From positions 1-64,000 of the forward strand of contig QPMI01000478.1 in NCBI GenBank assembly GCA_004431415.1: DNA of 64,000 nt. The letters are read 5' to 3'. The translations under genes and the position numbers were made by a program. The notes under the pieces were generated by a model that was given only the letters and a program-made list of their open reading frames with translations, did no database searches and was not told the origin of the DNA. This document shows positions 54,835 through 64,000 of the stretch, in pieces. Position 1 is the first letter of the stretch, and each line of letters starts with the position of its first letter. The stretch is from Cyanophora paradoxa (taxonomy: Eukaryota > Glaucocystophyceae > Cyanophorales > Cyanophoraceae).

Positions 54835-55820
54835 TCAGAGGTCCGCCCCCTCGAGATCGGTACCCCCCTCCGCGGCGAGGCCCGCCCCGCCCGCGTCCGC
54901 GAACGCGGTGTCTGCGAACGAAGCTCGAGCGGGATCCGAAAGGGGGCCGGGCGGGAGTCGAACCGAGGGCGTCCGCGTCGGAGACGTGACGGTCCCCCGC
55001 CTCGCTCTCTACCCCCTGCACGGGTACGCCGTCCGCGAATGGGTCCCCCTCGAGGAAGTCTTCCCCATCCTCCTCGCCCACCTAATAACAAAATTCGATC
55101 GCGGAACGGGTTCGAATCCGAGCGAGCGGCGAGCGCGGCGCGGGTCGACCAGCATCGCGCACCGCCTGGGCCTCCTGGTCCACTTGGAAGTAGTCGAAGG
55201 AGGTGTCCGGACAGCAGTGGAAGCTGCGAGGGCGCCCGCGTTGGCAGAGGCGGTCGGCGCGGGCCGCAGCGGCGGGGCCGCAGCGCACTGCTTGTCGCTG
55301 CTGCCGTCGGGCCACCTGCGCGGGCGGGGCGGGGCGGGGCGGGGCGGGGCGTCAGTTTTGCTAAAGGCGTACAGCGCAGCGCCTCTGCTCGGATCGACGC
55401 ACAGCCGCACGATGACAGTCTTGGTCTCTCCGCGCTGGCCGGGGCGTCAGGCGCGGCCGGGAGGCCGGGCGGCCGTGGCGGGGGCGCGGCGGGGGCGAGC
55501 GCGCGCGTGCGTGCGGACCGGGCACGTGTCCTTCTTGTCGATCGGCGTGCAGAAGACGCTAGGGTCACCCTTCTCGGGCGGGCAGCACAAGTCCGTCGAG
55601 AACTCGCCGCCTGCAGAGCGGGTCAGGAAAGTGTAACGGCGATCCACGGGATCCAGAATAAGCAGACCCGACGGGAGAAGGGCACGGATGGGAGTCTGCA
55701 CGTGCAATGCCGTCGGTTAGGAAAAGCGCGGCACCGGCGCGGGGCGAGGGCGCGGACATGGACGAAACCCTTGGGGCAGATGCCGCCCACATCCGCGGGG
55801 TCGATGCACTTGCGCGGCAT
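54835..55820 (-). CDS. Uncharacterised protein with cysteine motifs and acidic tail (tentative model)
   Basis: I do not recognise this protein. A plausible start at 55820 reads MPRKCIDPADVGGICPKGFV, then a donor. The next exon (from about 55697) runs TPIRALLPSGLLILDPVD through STDLCCPPEKGDPSVFC to KKDTCPV. Later segments include TKTVIVRLCVDPSRGAALYA (about 55415), FHCCPDTSFDYFQVDQEAQ (about 55225) and GEEDGEDFLEGDPFADG (about 55080). An acidic C-terminus ends GTDLEGADL with TGA at 54837-54835. The Cys pairs and absence of a signal peptide are visible, but splice phases were only partly resolved, and long open frames on the opposite strand compete. The intron style, C-rich on the sense strand, matches neighbours and favours the minus strand. 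It may be partly wrong, or it may be two genes. Confidence 0.4.
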
Positions 55821-56207
55821 CTCTCCTTACGATTCCACTCTATGTCCTGTGACGATTTCGACAGGCTCTGCTCGCCTGCCGGCTCCTCTTTCAGCTCCCG
55901 CGGCGCCGGAGCAACGCCGCACTGCCAGCAAACGCTGCGGGGATGAGCCTTAGCGCTCCTTCGGTGAAGGCAAGAAAGCTGAGTCGAAAGCGTATGCGAA
56001 GGCTGGGCGGCGGGCTCACTCTGAGTTTCGCGCCGGACTAACTGACGCCAATGACGGCGGTGGCAGACTGCCTGGGCGGATCCGCCGCCCTAGCTCTCCC
56101 ACCTCCCGCCGCTACGAAGGCCGGCCTCGCAGGCCTCCCGCCCGGCCTGCTCGCTCTTTCGCGGGACGTTCTGTACCCAGACCGGTCCGCTTCCCCCCTC
56201 TCCAAAG

Positions 56208-57159
56208 ATGCCGCCAGCGACGCCGGAGCGAGGCGGGGTCGCCGTCGCGCCCGAGGAGGGATCCGAAGGCCAGATCAACACGCTCTGGAAGGTTCGCGCC
56301 GCGGTGGTTGGGCGAACGCCCGCGAGCGCGAATGCGCGGCGCTGAGGCCCGCGCGTCACACTCGCGCGGCCGCAGGAGGTGCTCGCGGACAGGCCAGACC
56401 AGCCGCACGAGTCCCGCTGGTGCGGGGCGCTCGCGCGGCGCTTCCCGCTTGAATTCGCAGCTCACGCCGCGCCGCGCAGGTACGGCGACGCCAAGGACTA
56501 CTGGTCGGTGCGCTCATCCCTCGCGGTTGCCGCGCGTCGCCGGCCGGCCGCGCGAGCGCTCGGCGCCGGCGAGCCGCGGGGCTTAGCTTGGCTCGAAGCC
56601 CGCGCGGATCGGATCGAATCGAACGCGGCTGACGGGGCGCGGTCGCCGGGCGCAGAAAGTCGACGCGACGGTGGACGGAGTGCTGGGTGGCTACGGGAAG
56701 GTCCGCGCCCCAGCGCCCGGCCCCGCCAGGTTCGAATCCGACGCCCCGCGCCCCGCCAGGTCGACGGGATCGACATCCGCGGCTCCGCGGCGTTCCTCGA
56801 GGCGCTCATGGGCGAGCGCCTGAAGCAGGGCGACCGGCTCCACGCCGTCGGTGCGCGGCGCCCCGCCATCTGAAGATTTGATCCCAGCTACGCCCTCCAA
56901 GCCTACACGCTAGGCTACGCCCGCTCCGCGCCGCTAGGCTTTCGAATCGTAGCTTCCTGACCCTCGCTTAGCTTCCTAAGCCGGGCCCTCCCCGCCAAGC
57001 GACCTATCAGCGGTCCTCTTTCTGAGCTTAGATTAGATCCGAGCTTCCTTGGCTAAGCTCTCGGACTGCGGGGCGGGGATCGGGCGGTTCGGCTAAGCTG
57101 TCTGTCTAAATCCTAGGCCTAGGCCTAGGCCTCTGCCGAGTCCTCGTTCTCCTGAGCTC

Positions 57160-57196
<37 letters not shown>

Positions 57197-58716
57197 GCTC
57201 GCGCCGCGCCTTCTTCCGCGCCGCGCCGCCTTCCAAGCTCAAGCTCATCGGCCGGCCGGCCCGCACCGGTCGCCCCGCCTCGCCTCAGACTGCCGAGCCT
57301 TCTAAGCCGCTCATTGTCTAAGCCGAGCCTTCTCTACGGGCGTGGCACGCCGAGTCCTCCTCTTCCTGAGCTCATCTATCTACATAGCTCGCGCCGCGCC
57401 GCCCCCCAAGCTCATCGGTCGCCTCGCCTCAGACTGCGGGGCGGGGATCGGGCGGATCACGAAGGGCTTCCTCTCCGTCTACTTCGGGAGCGTCGACCTC
57501 GTCGAGCAGGACCCCCACTTCCTCGAGAAGGCAAGGGGGGGGTAGAGGGGGGGGGGGAGGGGGAGGGGGATGTGGGGCGAGAGGAGGGGGGGGGGGAGGG
57601 GGGGGGACTTCCTCGAGAAGGCGCACCAGCGGGCCAGAGGGGGCCGCCGCCGCTCGCTTCTAAGCTTGGGGCCCCTCCCCGCGAGCGGCCTAGGGTTAGG
57701 GCTAGACACTCTTGGAGAAGGAGGCGCTAGCGAAAGCGCGGGGGGGGGGGGGGGGGGGGGGGGGGTAGAGAGCGCGAGCGAAGCTAGAGCTAGGGCTAGG
57801 GAAGGGAGGCGCTGGCGAAAGCTAGAGAGCTGGAGCTAAGTTAGCGCCACCTGAAGCTGCCCCGACGCCGCCGCCCGCGCCGGCGCTCCCACTCACCTTG
57901 CTCACCTGATCTGACCTGACGCCCCCCGCCGGCGGCAGGCGAGGCAGGACCTGGGCTCGACGGGGCGCAAGTACCGCTTCATATGCAGCGGCCTCCAGGT
58001 GTGTGCGCCCCGCGCAGGTTCTTGCACGTCATCATAAGCATGAACCAGCCATCGATAAATACCATGTAAATACCATGATTTCCCACGGATGATTAGATGC
58101 CGGATCTTTCCGCGCGCCCCCCACTCAGGCCGCCTAGGCCCCCGGCGCGCCTCGCCTGAGTGTGACCGCGCGATCTCGCCTGACGGACGATGCCTCCCCC
58201 CCCCCCCCCCCCCCCCCCGCCCGCAGGAGTTCAACCCGGAGCCGGGGACGTACGACGTGATCTGGATCCAGTGGGTCATCGGCCACCTCACCGACGGTAC
58301 CCCGGCCGCCCCCTGCGTACCCCCCCCCCGCATCTCAACGGCCGTACCCCCCGCAGAGGACATGGTGGCGTTTCTGAAGCGGTGCCAGCGGGCGCTGCGG
58401 CCCGAGGGCTGGATCGTGGTCAAGGCGAGACCCGTACCCCCCCCACCTCCCCCCACGTCCTTTCCGCTTCCGCCCCCCCCCCGCCCCGATTCGCCCTCCC
58501 CTCCCCCCCTCTCCCCCACCCCCAGACCAGATCGTGGTCAAGGCTAGCCCGCCCGGCACCCATTCTCCTCATCCCCCGCACACTTCCACCCCAACACACA
58601 CCACCCCTCCTCCTCCTTCCCTCCCTTCCCGCCCTCCTCCCTCTCTGCCAGTCCCGAGCCAGTCTCGGCGTGCCTGAGCCCGGCCCTGTGTACAGCTCTA
58701 CAGCCGTCTAGACAGC

Positions 58717-58747
<31 letters not shown>

Positions 58748-59825
58748 CCCCCACCCCCACCCCCACCCCCACCCCTCCGCTTGAGCGGTTCTACCCCCCC
58801 CCCCCCCAACCCCAACCCCCGGGCCCACTCCTGCCCCCTTCTCTCCCGGGGGCCCCGGGTACTCCGACGCCGCTCACTCGTTCCCGAACCCGAACCCGTT
58901 CCGAACCCGTCTAGGCGGGCCCGACCCCGGCCCTGTCTACAGCCATCTAGACAGCAACCCCCCCCTTCCCCCCCCCCCCCCCCCCCGCCTCCGCTGCTTC
59001 CTGCCCCCTTCTCGCTCCCTCTCCCTCCCGCTCACTCATACCCCTGCAGGAGAACAACGCGAACGAGGGCTTCGTGGTCGACAAGGACGACTCGAGCGTC
59101 ACCCGGTGCGCGGTGTCGGCCTCTTGATGCAAGCTTTTTTAAGGCTTTAGAGCTTATTTCTTTCTTTCTTTCTAGAACCTTGACAAGCTTGATACAAGCT
59201 TTTTTTAGAGCTTTTTTTTTAGAGCTTCCCCTGGGCGCTTCTAGTAGGGCTCTAAGCTAGCTAGCTAGCTAAGATCCAAGCGAGCGGCCTGGCAGGCCTG
59301 ATAGCTGGCATTCCGGGTGCCTCCTGTTCCCAGCCGTGTGGGGGATTCGGGGCTCCCGACCCGTCCCGTCCGCCTTTGTTCGCGCCGCGTCGGCCCTTAT
59401 CGGCCTTATAGGTCGAACGCGCTGTTCAAGGAGATCTTCGCGCGGGCGGGCCTCGCCCTCCACAAGGAAGAGCTCCAGGTGCGATCGATTTGTCAGATCT
59501 AGAGTATGTCGGGTCGCCGGGTCGGAGGGCACATGTCGTCTTAGAGCGGACGGGCCTTGGGCTTGCTTCTGTCGGGCCGCGCCGGGTCGCGCCGGGTCGG
59601 GGGGTACATGTAGATTTAGAGCAGACGGGCCTTGGGCGTGCTCCCCGCCCCATAATTATGTAAGCTAAATAAAGAAGAGCGGACGGGCCTTGGGAGTGCT
59701 CCGCGCGCCATAAATCAAAAAGCGCGTTTTGCTTTGCACGAGAGCTCACGCCCTCCGGATTTGATCCGCCGCAGAGGGGCCTCCCAAAGGATCTGTTCAA
59801 GGTCCGCATGTACGCGCTCAGGTGA
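56208..59825 (+). CDS. Protein alpha-N-terminal methyltransferase (NTMT1/METTL11A family), 12 exons
   Basis: The enzyme transfers methyl groups from S-adenosylmethionine to the alpha-amino group of proteins beginning X-Pro-Lys after Met removal. Exons: 56208-56291, 56376-56419, 56480-56507, 56656-56700, 56760-56850, 57433-57530, 57939-57998, 58227-58296, 58357-58424, 59050-59105, 59412-59478 and 59775-59825. Phases agree at every join but one: the junction between exons 9 and 10 was placed by homology. Landmarks: [41 protein letters not shown] motif [95 protein letters not shown], and the family ending YALR followed by TGA. All catalytic segments are present and the length is normal apart from an N-terminal extension of about 45 residues. 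Introns carry long C or G runs, a tetranucleotide repeat and copies of neighbouring exon ends. Confidence 0.95.
57065..57455 (+). repeat. Intronic copies of the NTMT1 SAM-motif exon start and acceptor
   Basis: The exon encoding DCGAGIGR starts at 57433. Its first 23 bases (57433-57455) occur exactly at 57065-57087, but there the preceding CAG acceptor is CGG. A third fragment at 57275-57293 keeps CCGCCTCGCCTCAGACTGC, that is, acceptor plus five exon bases, then diverges. The intervening GAGCTCATCTATC and TAGCTCGCGCCGCGCC blocks are also duplicated (about 57137-57215 and 57347-57400). Confidence 0.85.
57161..57196. repeat. Tetranucleotide microsatellite (TCTA)9
   Basis: Nine uninterrupted TCTA units lie in the NTMT1 intron before the SAM-motif exon. 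A three-unit relative sits at 57375-57386 in the duplicated block. It is likely to be length-polymorphic. Confidence 0.95.
57517..57622 (+). repeat. Duplicate of an NTMT1 exon end with its GC donor
   Basis: ACTTCCTCGAGAAGGC occurs at the exon 6 end (57517-57532, donor at 57531) and again at 57607-57622 in the G-rich intron. A similar event is seen at the exon 9 end, where GATCGTGGTCAAGGC recurs at 58412-58426 and 58530-58544. Confidence 0.85.
57737..57766. repeat. Long homopolymer runs in introns
   Basis: An uninterrupted run of about 28 G lies here. Comparable C runs occur at about 3237-3252, 3908-3921, 53170-53186, 53917-53932, 53960-53986, 58197-58218 and 58709-58746. They lie in introns of the housekeeping genes, usually near the acceptor on the sense strand, and are likely to be sequencing- and length-unstable. 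Confidence 0.9.
59543..59703 (+). repeat. Threefold repeat in the last NTMT1 intron
   Basis: Three copies of AGAGC(G/A)GACGGGCCTTGGG plus a TGCT-C end lie at about 59543-59570, 59619-59645 and 59677-59703, with CATAA-type words after the second and third. They are intronic and of unknown origin. Confidence 0.8.
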
Positions 59826-60563
59826 GCGGGGCTCTAGCCCTGCCCAGGTGAGCGGGGGCGGAGCTCGGCTGCGAGTCAGTTCGGAGCGTTCAATCGCGCC
59901 CCGCTTACGATTACGTATTCGCACCCCCAGGTGATCATGATAGCTTTTATATAATTAGTAGCGCCACCAGTGAACAGCAGTAATTATAAACGCGGGGGGG
60001 AGGGGGGGGTAGAACCGCTCAGGTCGATCTTATATATATATATAATCAATTTGGGCCTAGCACGTGTGGTTAGTTGTTCGAGTGGTCAGGAAAGTGCGGC
60101 ATTTATAATTATCGGCGAGGCAAGAAGTAACGTGGGGTCTGTACATGTGCATGAAGGATCGGCGGATCGCGAACGCCCGCGCATATATATCATCGATTAA
60201 TATCTGTACTACGGTAACTGCGCCCGCGGCCCTCCAATTGCAAGGCTCTCTGGCTCCCGGAGTCCGCCCCCATGTGCAAATTCTGTCGCTTCATTCGAAT
60301 TCGGTGTACAAGACTGTTCGCGGTAAAAATAGAGATATCGCGAGAGTTGCACACGAGTGAATCGGGATCTAGAAGCATTACGAAAGTATAACTACGAAAT
60401 CAAGAGCTTGGGTACTACCGCCGCCACGCGTCTTAAGCTTGAGCTTGAGCTTGAGCTTCAGGGCTTCAAGTATATATTCTGTCTTCGAGTGCAGAGTTTC
60501 TTCAACTGTTTATTCTCTCTTCGAATGCTTCCGAAGGATTCAAGAGTTTCGAGTTTCTTACCT
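59826..60563. other. Intergenic region between convergent NTMT1 and REJ-GPS genes
   Basis: This is AT-rich DNA with a TA dinucleotide run (about 60031-60045) and a GCTTGA hexamer repeat (about 60436-60460). No gene, RNA or element is supported. It probably holds the two 3' UTRs. Confidence 0.55.
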
Positions 60564-60830
60564 TCACCACGGCACGGAGAGGAACGCGGCGAACGCAGAC
60601 GAGAGCGCGGCAAAGAGGAGGCCGACCAGCGGCGCATACACGAAGGAAGCGCCTATCCCGTTGGGCCAGTAAGATCCGTTGGCGTTGACTGAGCCACTGT
60701 ACGACAGGAGCGCGAACTGCGGACGCACGTCGAATTAAATTTAAACTGGAAAAGAGAGATTATACAAGATCGAAAACTGCTCATGATCATTTGCGCATGC
60801 ACCCCCGCGCACCGGGGTCAGGTGGTTGCA
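60564..60830 (-). other. GPS motif split by an intron, directly followed by a membrane span
   Basis: CNHLTP is encoded at 60830-60813 and the following Phe starts the last exon at 60716. The giant gene likewise has an intron close to the cleavage site, but after the Phe codon rather than before it. The stretch from the scissile Thr to the membrane is much shorter here than in the giant protein. Confidence 0.75.
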
Positions 60831-63800
60831 CTTGCCACTGTACACGCCGGCGGTGGCGGAGGCGGACGCCAGGCCGCAGCTCGTGTCCCAAGCCTTCGTG
60901 TCGGCGTTGTAGAAAGCCAGCGCAACCCGCTGAGTCGCAGCTACTGTGGCGCTGCTCTTGATGGGGAGGGCAAACTAGACGGGGGAGGGCGAACGTAAAG
61001 ACGAGATCCTTGTCAGTTAGCTTTGCAGTGTGCAAATCAACTTGCAAGCACCGTAATGTTGGACGGGAAAGTTTTGATCTCGATCACGTTACCGCTGCTG
61101 TCCAGGCTTGTCGCGGAGATCTGAGTACGCCATGTGCATAGCAGTCAGTTTTAATTTGCGGTCAGTGATCTTGCAGGCAGTTGCGGGGATATGCATGCGC
61201 ACGTCATAAATCTCGGACGCAAGGTTAGAGCCCGCCGGAGGCGTTGGGAAGCCGGAGGCGGCGAGAATCACAATGGCAGTCTGCGTTCATTGAAATTTGA
61301 ATCCCGCATGTCGTAATATTCACAGATCGAGATCGCGATCGATACGCGATATCGATATCGATTATACCTGATAATCTCCGGAGTATGCGTTCTCGGGCAA
61401 GATAATCTGCGGTTGGGCAAGGCAATCATTGAACAAGCCACAGAAAATTCGATGCAGTGCCTCGCACCGAAACGGACTTGAACGTGAGCTGAAGGGATGC
61501 GAGTGCACTTCCGCAGACCTGCCAAAGACAATTTCGAATTGATATGGACTTTGCCTTATTAAAGACTGTTGGAACCTTGAAGCGGGCCGGCTCGATCTCG
61601 CTGGATCGCGTCTGGGCTCCACAGCTCCCGCTACCAAGTGTCACCTGCGCGTTCCAATGCACAAATCAAACTTTGATTCGACCCAGAAAATCCATGGCTA
61701 GCCGGTTTTGAAAAGTAAAGCGAAATTCCGCACCTGGGTCGAGACTTTGCTGAGCGCGGCCGACGTCTGGGCACGGATAGAAGCGGCCTCAGATGAGGTG
61801 GCTGGCAGAGCGGACAGCAGGCCCGCCAATCCCGCTTGCAGTCCCTGCACGTTTATCCGTCTTAGTAAAAGCCGCTGGATGTGCACTGAAAGATTTAGGG
61901 CATCTGACCGCTGCGTCGATTCCAGCAGTTGTTGCGAGGTTCTGCGCGCACCAAATGCGCGTAATAAGCTTGCAGTTAATCTTGTGCACTCGTACTAGAG
62001 ATCATTAATGTCGAATAGAGCGAACTGACCGGATTCTTGCTCAAGACCGCCATCAAAAGCTCGGCTCCAGACTTGGCGGCGGTCGCCTGCAAGCCATTCC
62101 AAGGCGATCGGATATCGCGAAATTCGAGAAGCAGAGAGTTACGAAAGACTCACGGAAACTGCTCCGGTGCTGGCCGCAACTGGAGCAACACTGGCGAAGA
62201 AGTTCACCACCGCACCAGCCGTCTGCGCGCGCGGGCAGCCGATCGCGATTTGAGGAATGCGATGCGCACGCAAACGGAATTCCCCAATTAATATTCATAA
62301 CACAATCAGGGTCCGATTCATATCTATTTAAAATGTGACATCGTGACATCGAACCTCGCACCTCAGGGTCGGCCAGGTTGACTCCCGCCTTGTTCGCCTC
62401 CGTTGTGACCGTCGTCATTGCTGATGCCATCGCGCTGGAGAGCTGCAGAGTGAATGCGTTAGAAATGTTAGGCGAAGAAAAGAGAAGGGTGGACTCAGGA
62501 AATCCAACCAGGTTAAGCAGCGTCGAGTTCCCTGCGGCCTGCTGCAGGAGACGACGGCCGCGGCGGAGCGAGCTGCCTGAGGCGGCGTTGTACTTCGCCT
62601 TGAGGCCGTGGACCAGCGCCACGATCTGCTTCATCTTCTGCTTGAAATCCAGTTTGTCGTTCTGCATCGCCTTATCTCAGTATTCACGCATTGTCGCGTG
62701 TGGGATTAGTGTGTAGGCACGCGGGGATGCGACCTGCCGACCCTGGGCTCGGCGGGACGCGTGGGATCGCGAGGGATCGCTATCGCTCTGTAGTATTCTC
62801 TAGAACCGTGTATCCCTATGAGTGATCTGTACCCGGACAGGCCCGGCGTACCCGTAGTAGCTATAATAAGCGGTGGCCGAGGCGTACTGACGCCGACGTC
62901 GGCCCTAGCAGCACGTAGGCTGCACTAGCAACTAGCAGCACGAAGGCTGCACTATCTAGCTCCGCATGCACGATAATCATGCATGCGACACGCATTGAGC
63001 TGGCAATTGATTTGCGTACCGCAAGTATCGACGTCATCCGAGCGTTAAAGTCCGCGACGGTTGCCTGTTTGCAATAAAGGTATGCGTAACCAATATATAT
63101 AATTGAAGCGAACTGGCGTTGCGCGCGATTCGAGTGCGACACTCACCTCGAAGTCGCTCACAGCGTTTCCGGATGAAATAATTAGCGGAGTGACAGTAAC
63201 TGTGCCTGCGTTTGCGGTGGTAGATTTGCCCCCATTCGTGTTCGCGATTTCGACTGACACAATCGCCCGAATGGCACTCGACGATACCTTATCCATGATT
63301 TAGCAAGCCCGAGAAATATTAGCGAACTTTAACGATACATGTGGCATTAATATTGTCAGAGCTTACCGCGGGGAAGAAGAGTTCAAGCGGCATTGTCAGA
63401 GCTTTAGTGTAGACGGTGACGGCGCTGCTGGAGTCCGATGTGGTGTAGGAAACGGTGTACGTCAGCGTGGTCGGAGTCCAGCCCGAGCAATTGACCTGGG
63501 CCCGCAGGCTTAGGCGCCGATACTTGATGGCATAAGCTTAAGAAGGAATGCAAGCGTACCGTTGCGGGCTCGACGCCGGCCTTGACAGAAGCCGGCTCGA
63601 TCGTGCATATCCCTCCCGAAGGAGCCGCTGAACCCCGCCAATTGCAAAAACCAACGTTAACATGTACAGGAACTTAGATTGCAGATGCGGGCCTCATTCG
63701 CATTTTTAGAGCGGACCTGTCTTCTCATCGACATTTGGGGCTTCTGTGGGTGCAGGCGCCGGCAGCGGTGTTGGTGACGGCGTCGAGCTTTGTCCAGAAT

Positions 63801-63960
63801 GCACGTGCACATGTACATGCCATGATCCGATGATCAATATTCCAATCTACACAACGTTAACAGCGCAGTCCCTTGCGCGCACCTCGGCGCCGGCGAAGGA
63901 GTTGGGCTTGCGGTAGCGCTCGGGCTCGGGCTCGGGCTCGGGCTTGGTGTTGGCTGCACG
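60564..63960 (-). CDS. REJ/GAIN-GPS single-pass membrane protein, 3' part (5' end beyond the window)
   Basis: Minus-strand exons run from the right edge: Pro/Ser/Thr-rich linkers (PTPSPSPSPS at about 63950; STPSPTPLPAPAP at about 63790), APSGGICTIEPAS (about 63640), VNCSGWTPTTLTY (about 63500) with the REJ Cys-Ser-Gly-Trp, VSSSAIRAIVSVEIA (about 63290), a helical exon from about 62667 (KLDFKQKMKQIVALVHGLK), GAVVNFFASVAP, GAELLMAVLSKNP, LQAGLAGLLSALP, RSSEIEPARFKVP, IILPENAYSGDYQ and ISATSLDSSGNVIEIK. Then comes the GPS: KAWDTSC..., GKCNHLTP (to 60813), an intron, and FALLSYSGSV in the last exon (60716-60564). The Trp, Cys and His-Leu-Thr are intact, so self-cleavage is plausible. About 20 residues on comes one hydrophobic span, FVYAPLVGLLFAALSSAFAA, and then only LSVPW before TGA at 60566-60564. 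Motif sharing makes it a paralogue of the giant gene. It is probably a surface recognition protein. Confidence 0.86.
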
Positions 63961-64000
63961 TGCACAGCGATTAGCCGCGTGGTGAAGCATTTAATTTGCC

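Noticed and set aside
54762-55568. Arg/Pro-rich minus-strand frame and plus-strand frames across the same bases
   Set aside because: These are GC-driven open frames. The segments with conserved-looking Cys and acidic motifs lie in another minus-strand frame.

Overview
This is nuclear DNA from a GC-rich eukaryote, most probably a microalga. A haptophyte- or pelagophyte-like lineage is my guess; nothing in the window proves it. The eukaryotic call rests on dense spliceosomal introns in every recognisable gene, on families such as AMSH, NTMT1, eukaryotic-type RtcB and REJ/GPS proteins, and on a SINE-like retroelement. Many exons are 30-120 nt, so single open frames are poor gene models. I spliced by hand, using protein-family conservation and intron phase.

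Layout, left to right. (1) Bases 1-6347 (+): a long gene whose 5' end lies outside the window. It has an unrecognised N-terminal region, a long alanine/arginine/glutamate-rich coiled coil and a complete C-terminal AMSH-type JAMM deubiquitinase domain. (2) 6348 to about 10440: an intergenic tract rich in short palindromes. It holds a SINE-like insertion with target-site duplications, two perfect 20-bp inverted repeats and a 40-bp direct repeat. (3) About 10.44-46.30 kb (+): a giant gene with a secretion-signal-like start, about 60 Ig-like repeats, a REJ-like region, a GAIN/GPS cleavage motif, one membrane span and a short cytoplasmic tail. (4) 47173-51994 (-): an RtcB tRNA ligase of about 25 exons. 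(5) 52049-54118 (+): a membrane-anchored short-chain dehydrogenase, divergent from RtcB across only 54 bp. (6) 54835-55820 (-): a weakly supported cysteine-containing, acidic-tailed protein that I do not recognise. (7) 56208-59825 (+): an N-terminal protein methyltransferase (NTMT1/METTL11A) of 12 exons. (8) 60564 to about 63960 (-): the 3' part of a second REJ-GPS single-span protein, with its 5' end beyond the right edge.

The genes do not form a pathway. Two of them, the giant gene and the right-edge gene, are paralogous cell-surface proteins combining REJ, GAIN/GPS and one transmembrane helix. The others are housekeeping genes for endosomal deubiquitination, tRNA splicing and repair, alcohol/ketone redox chemistry and protein N-terminal methylation. 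The housekeeping genes share a distinctive intron style: short, extremely C-rich on the sense strand, often opening GTACCCC and quite often with GC instead of GT donors. The two surface genes use less skewed introns, typically GTGCGC...GCGCAG.

The most unusual signals are the Ig-repeat giant with a four-domain higher-order repeat, the REJ-GPS proteins with one membrane span in place of a channel or receptor bundle, and a recurrent pattern of short intronic copies of exon ends that include the splice junction, seen in three neighbouring genes.
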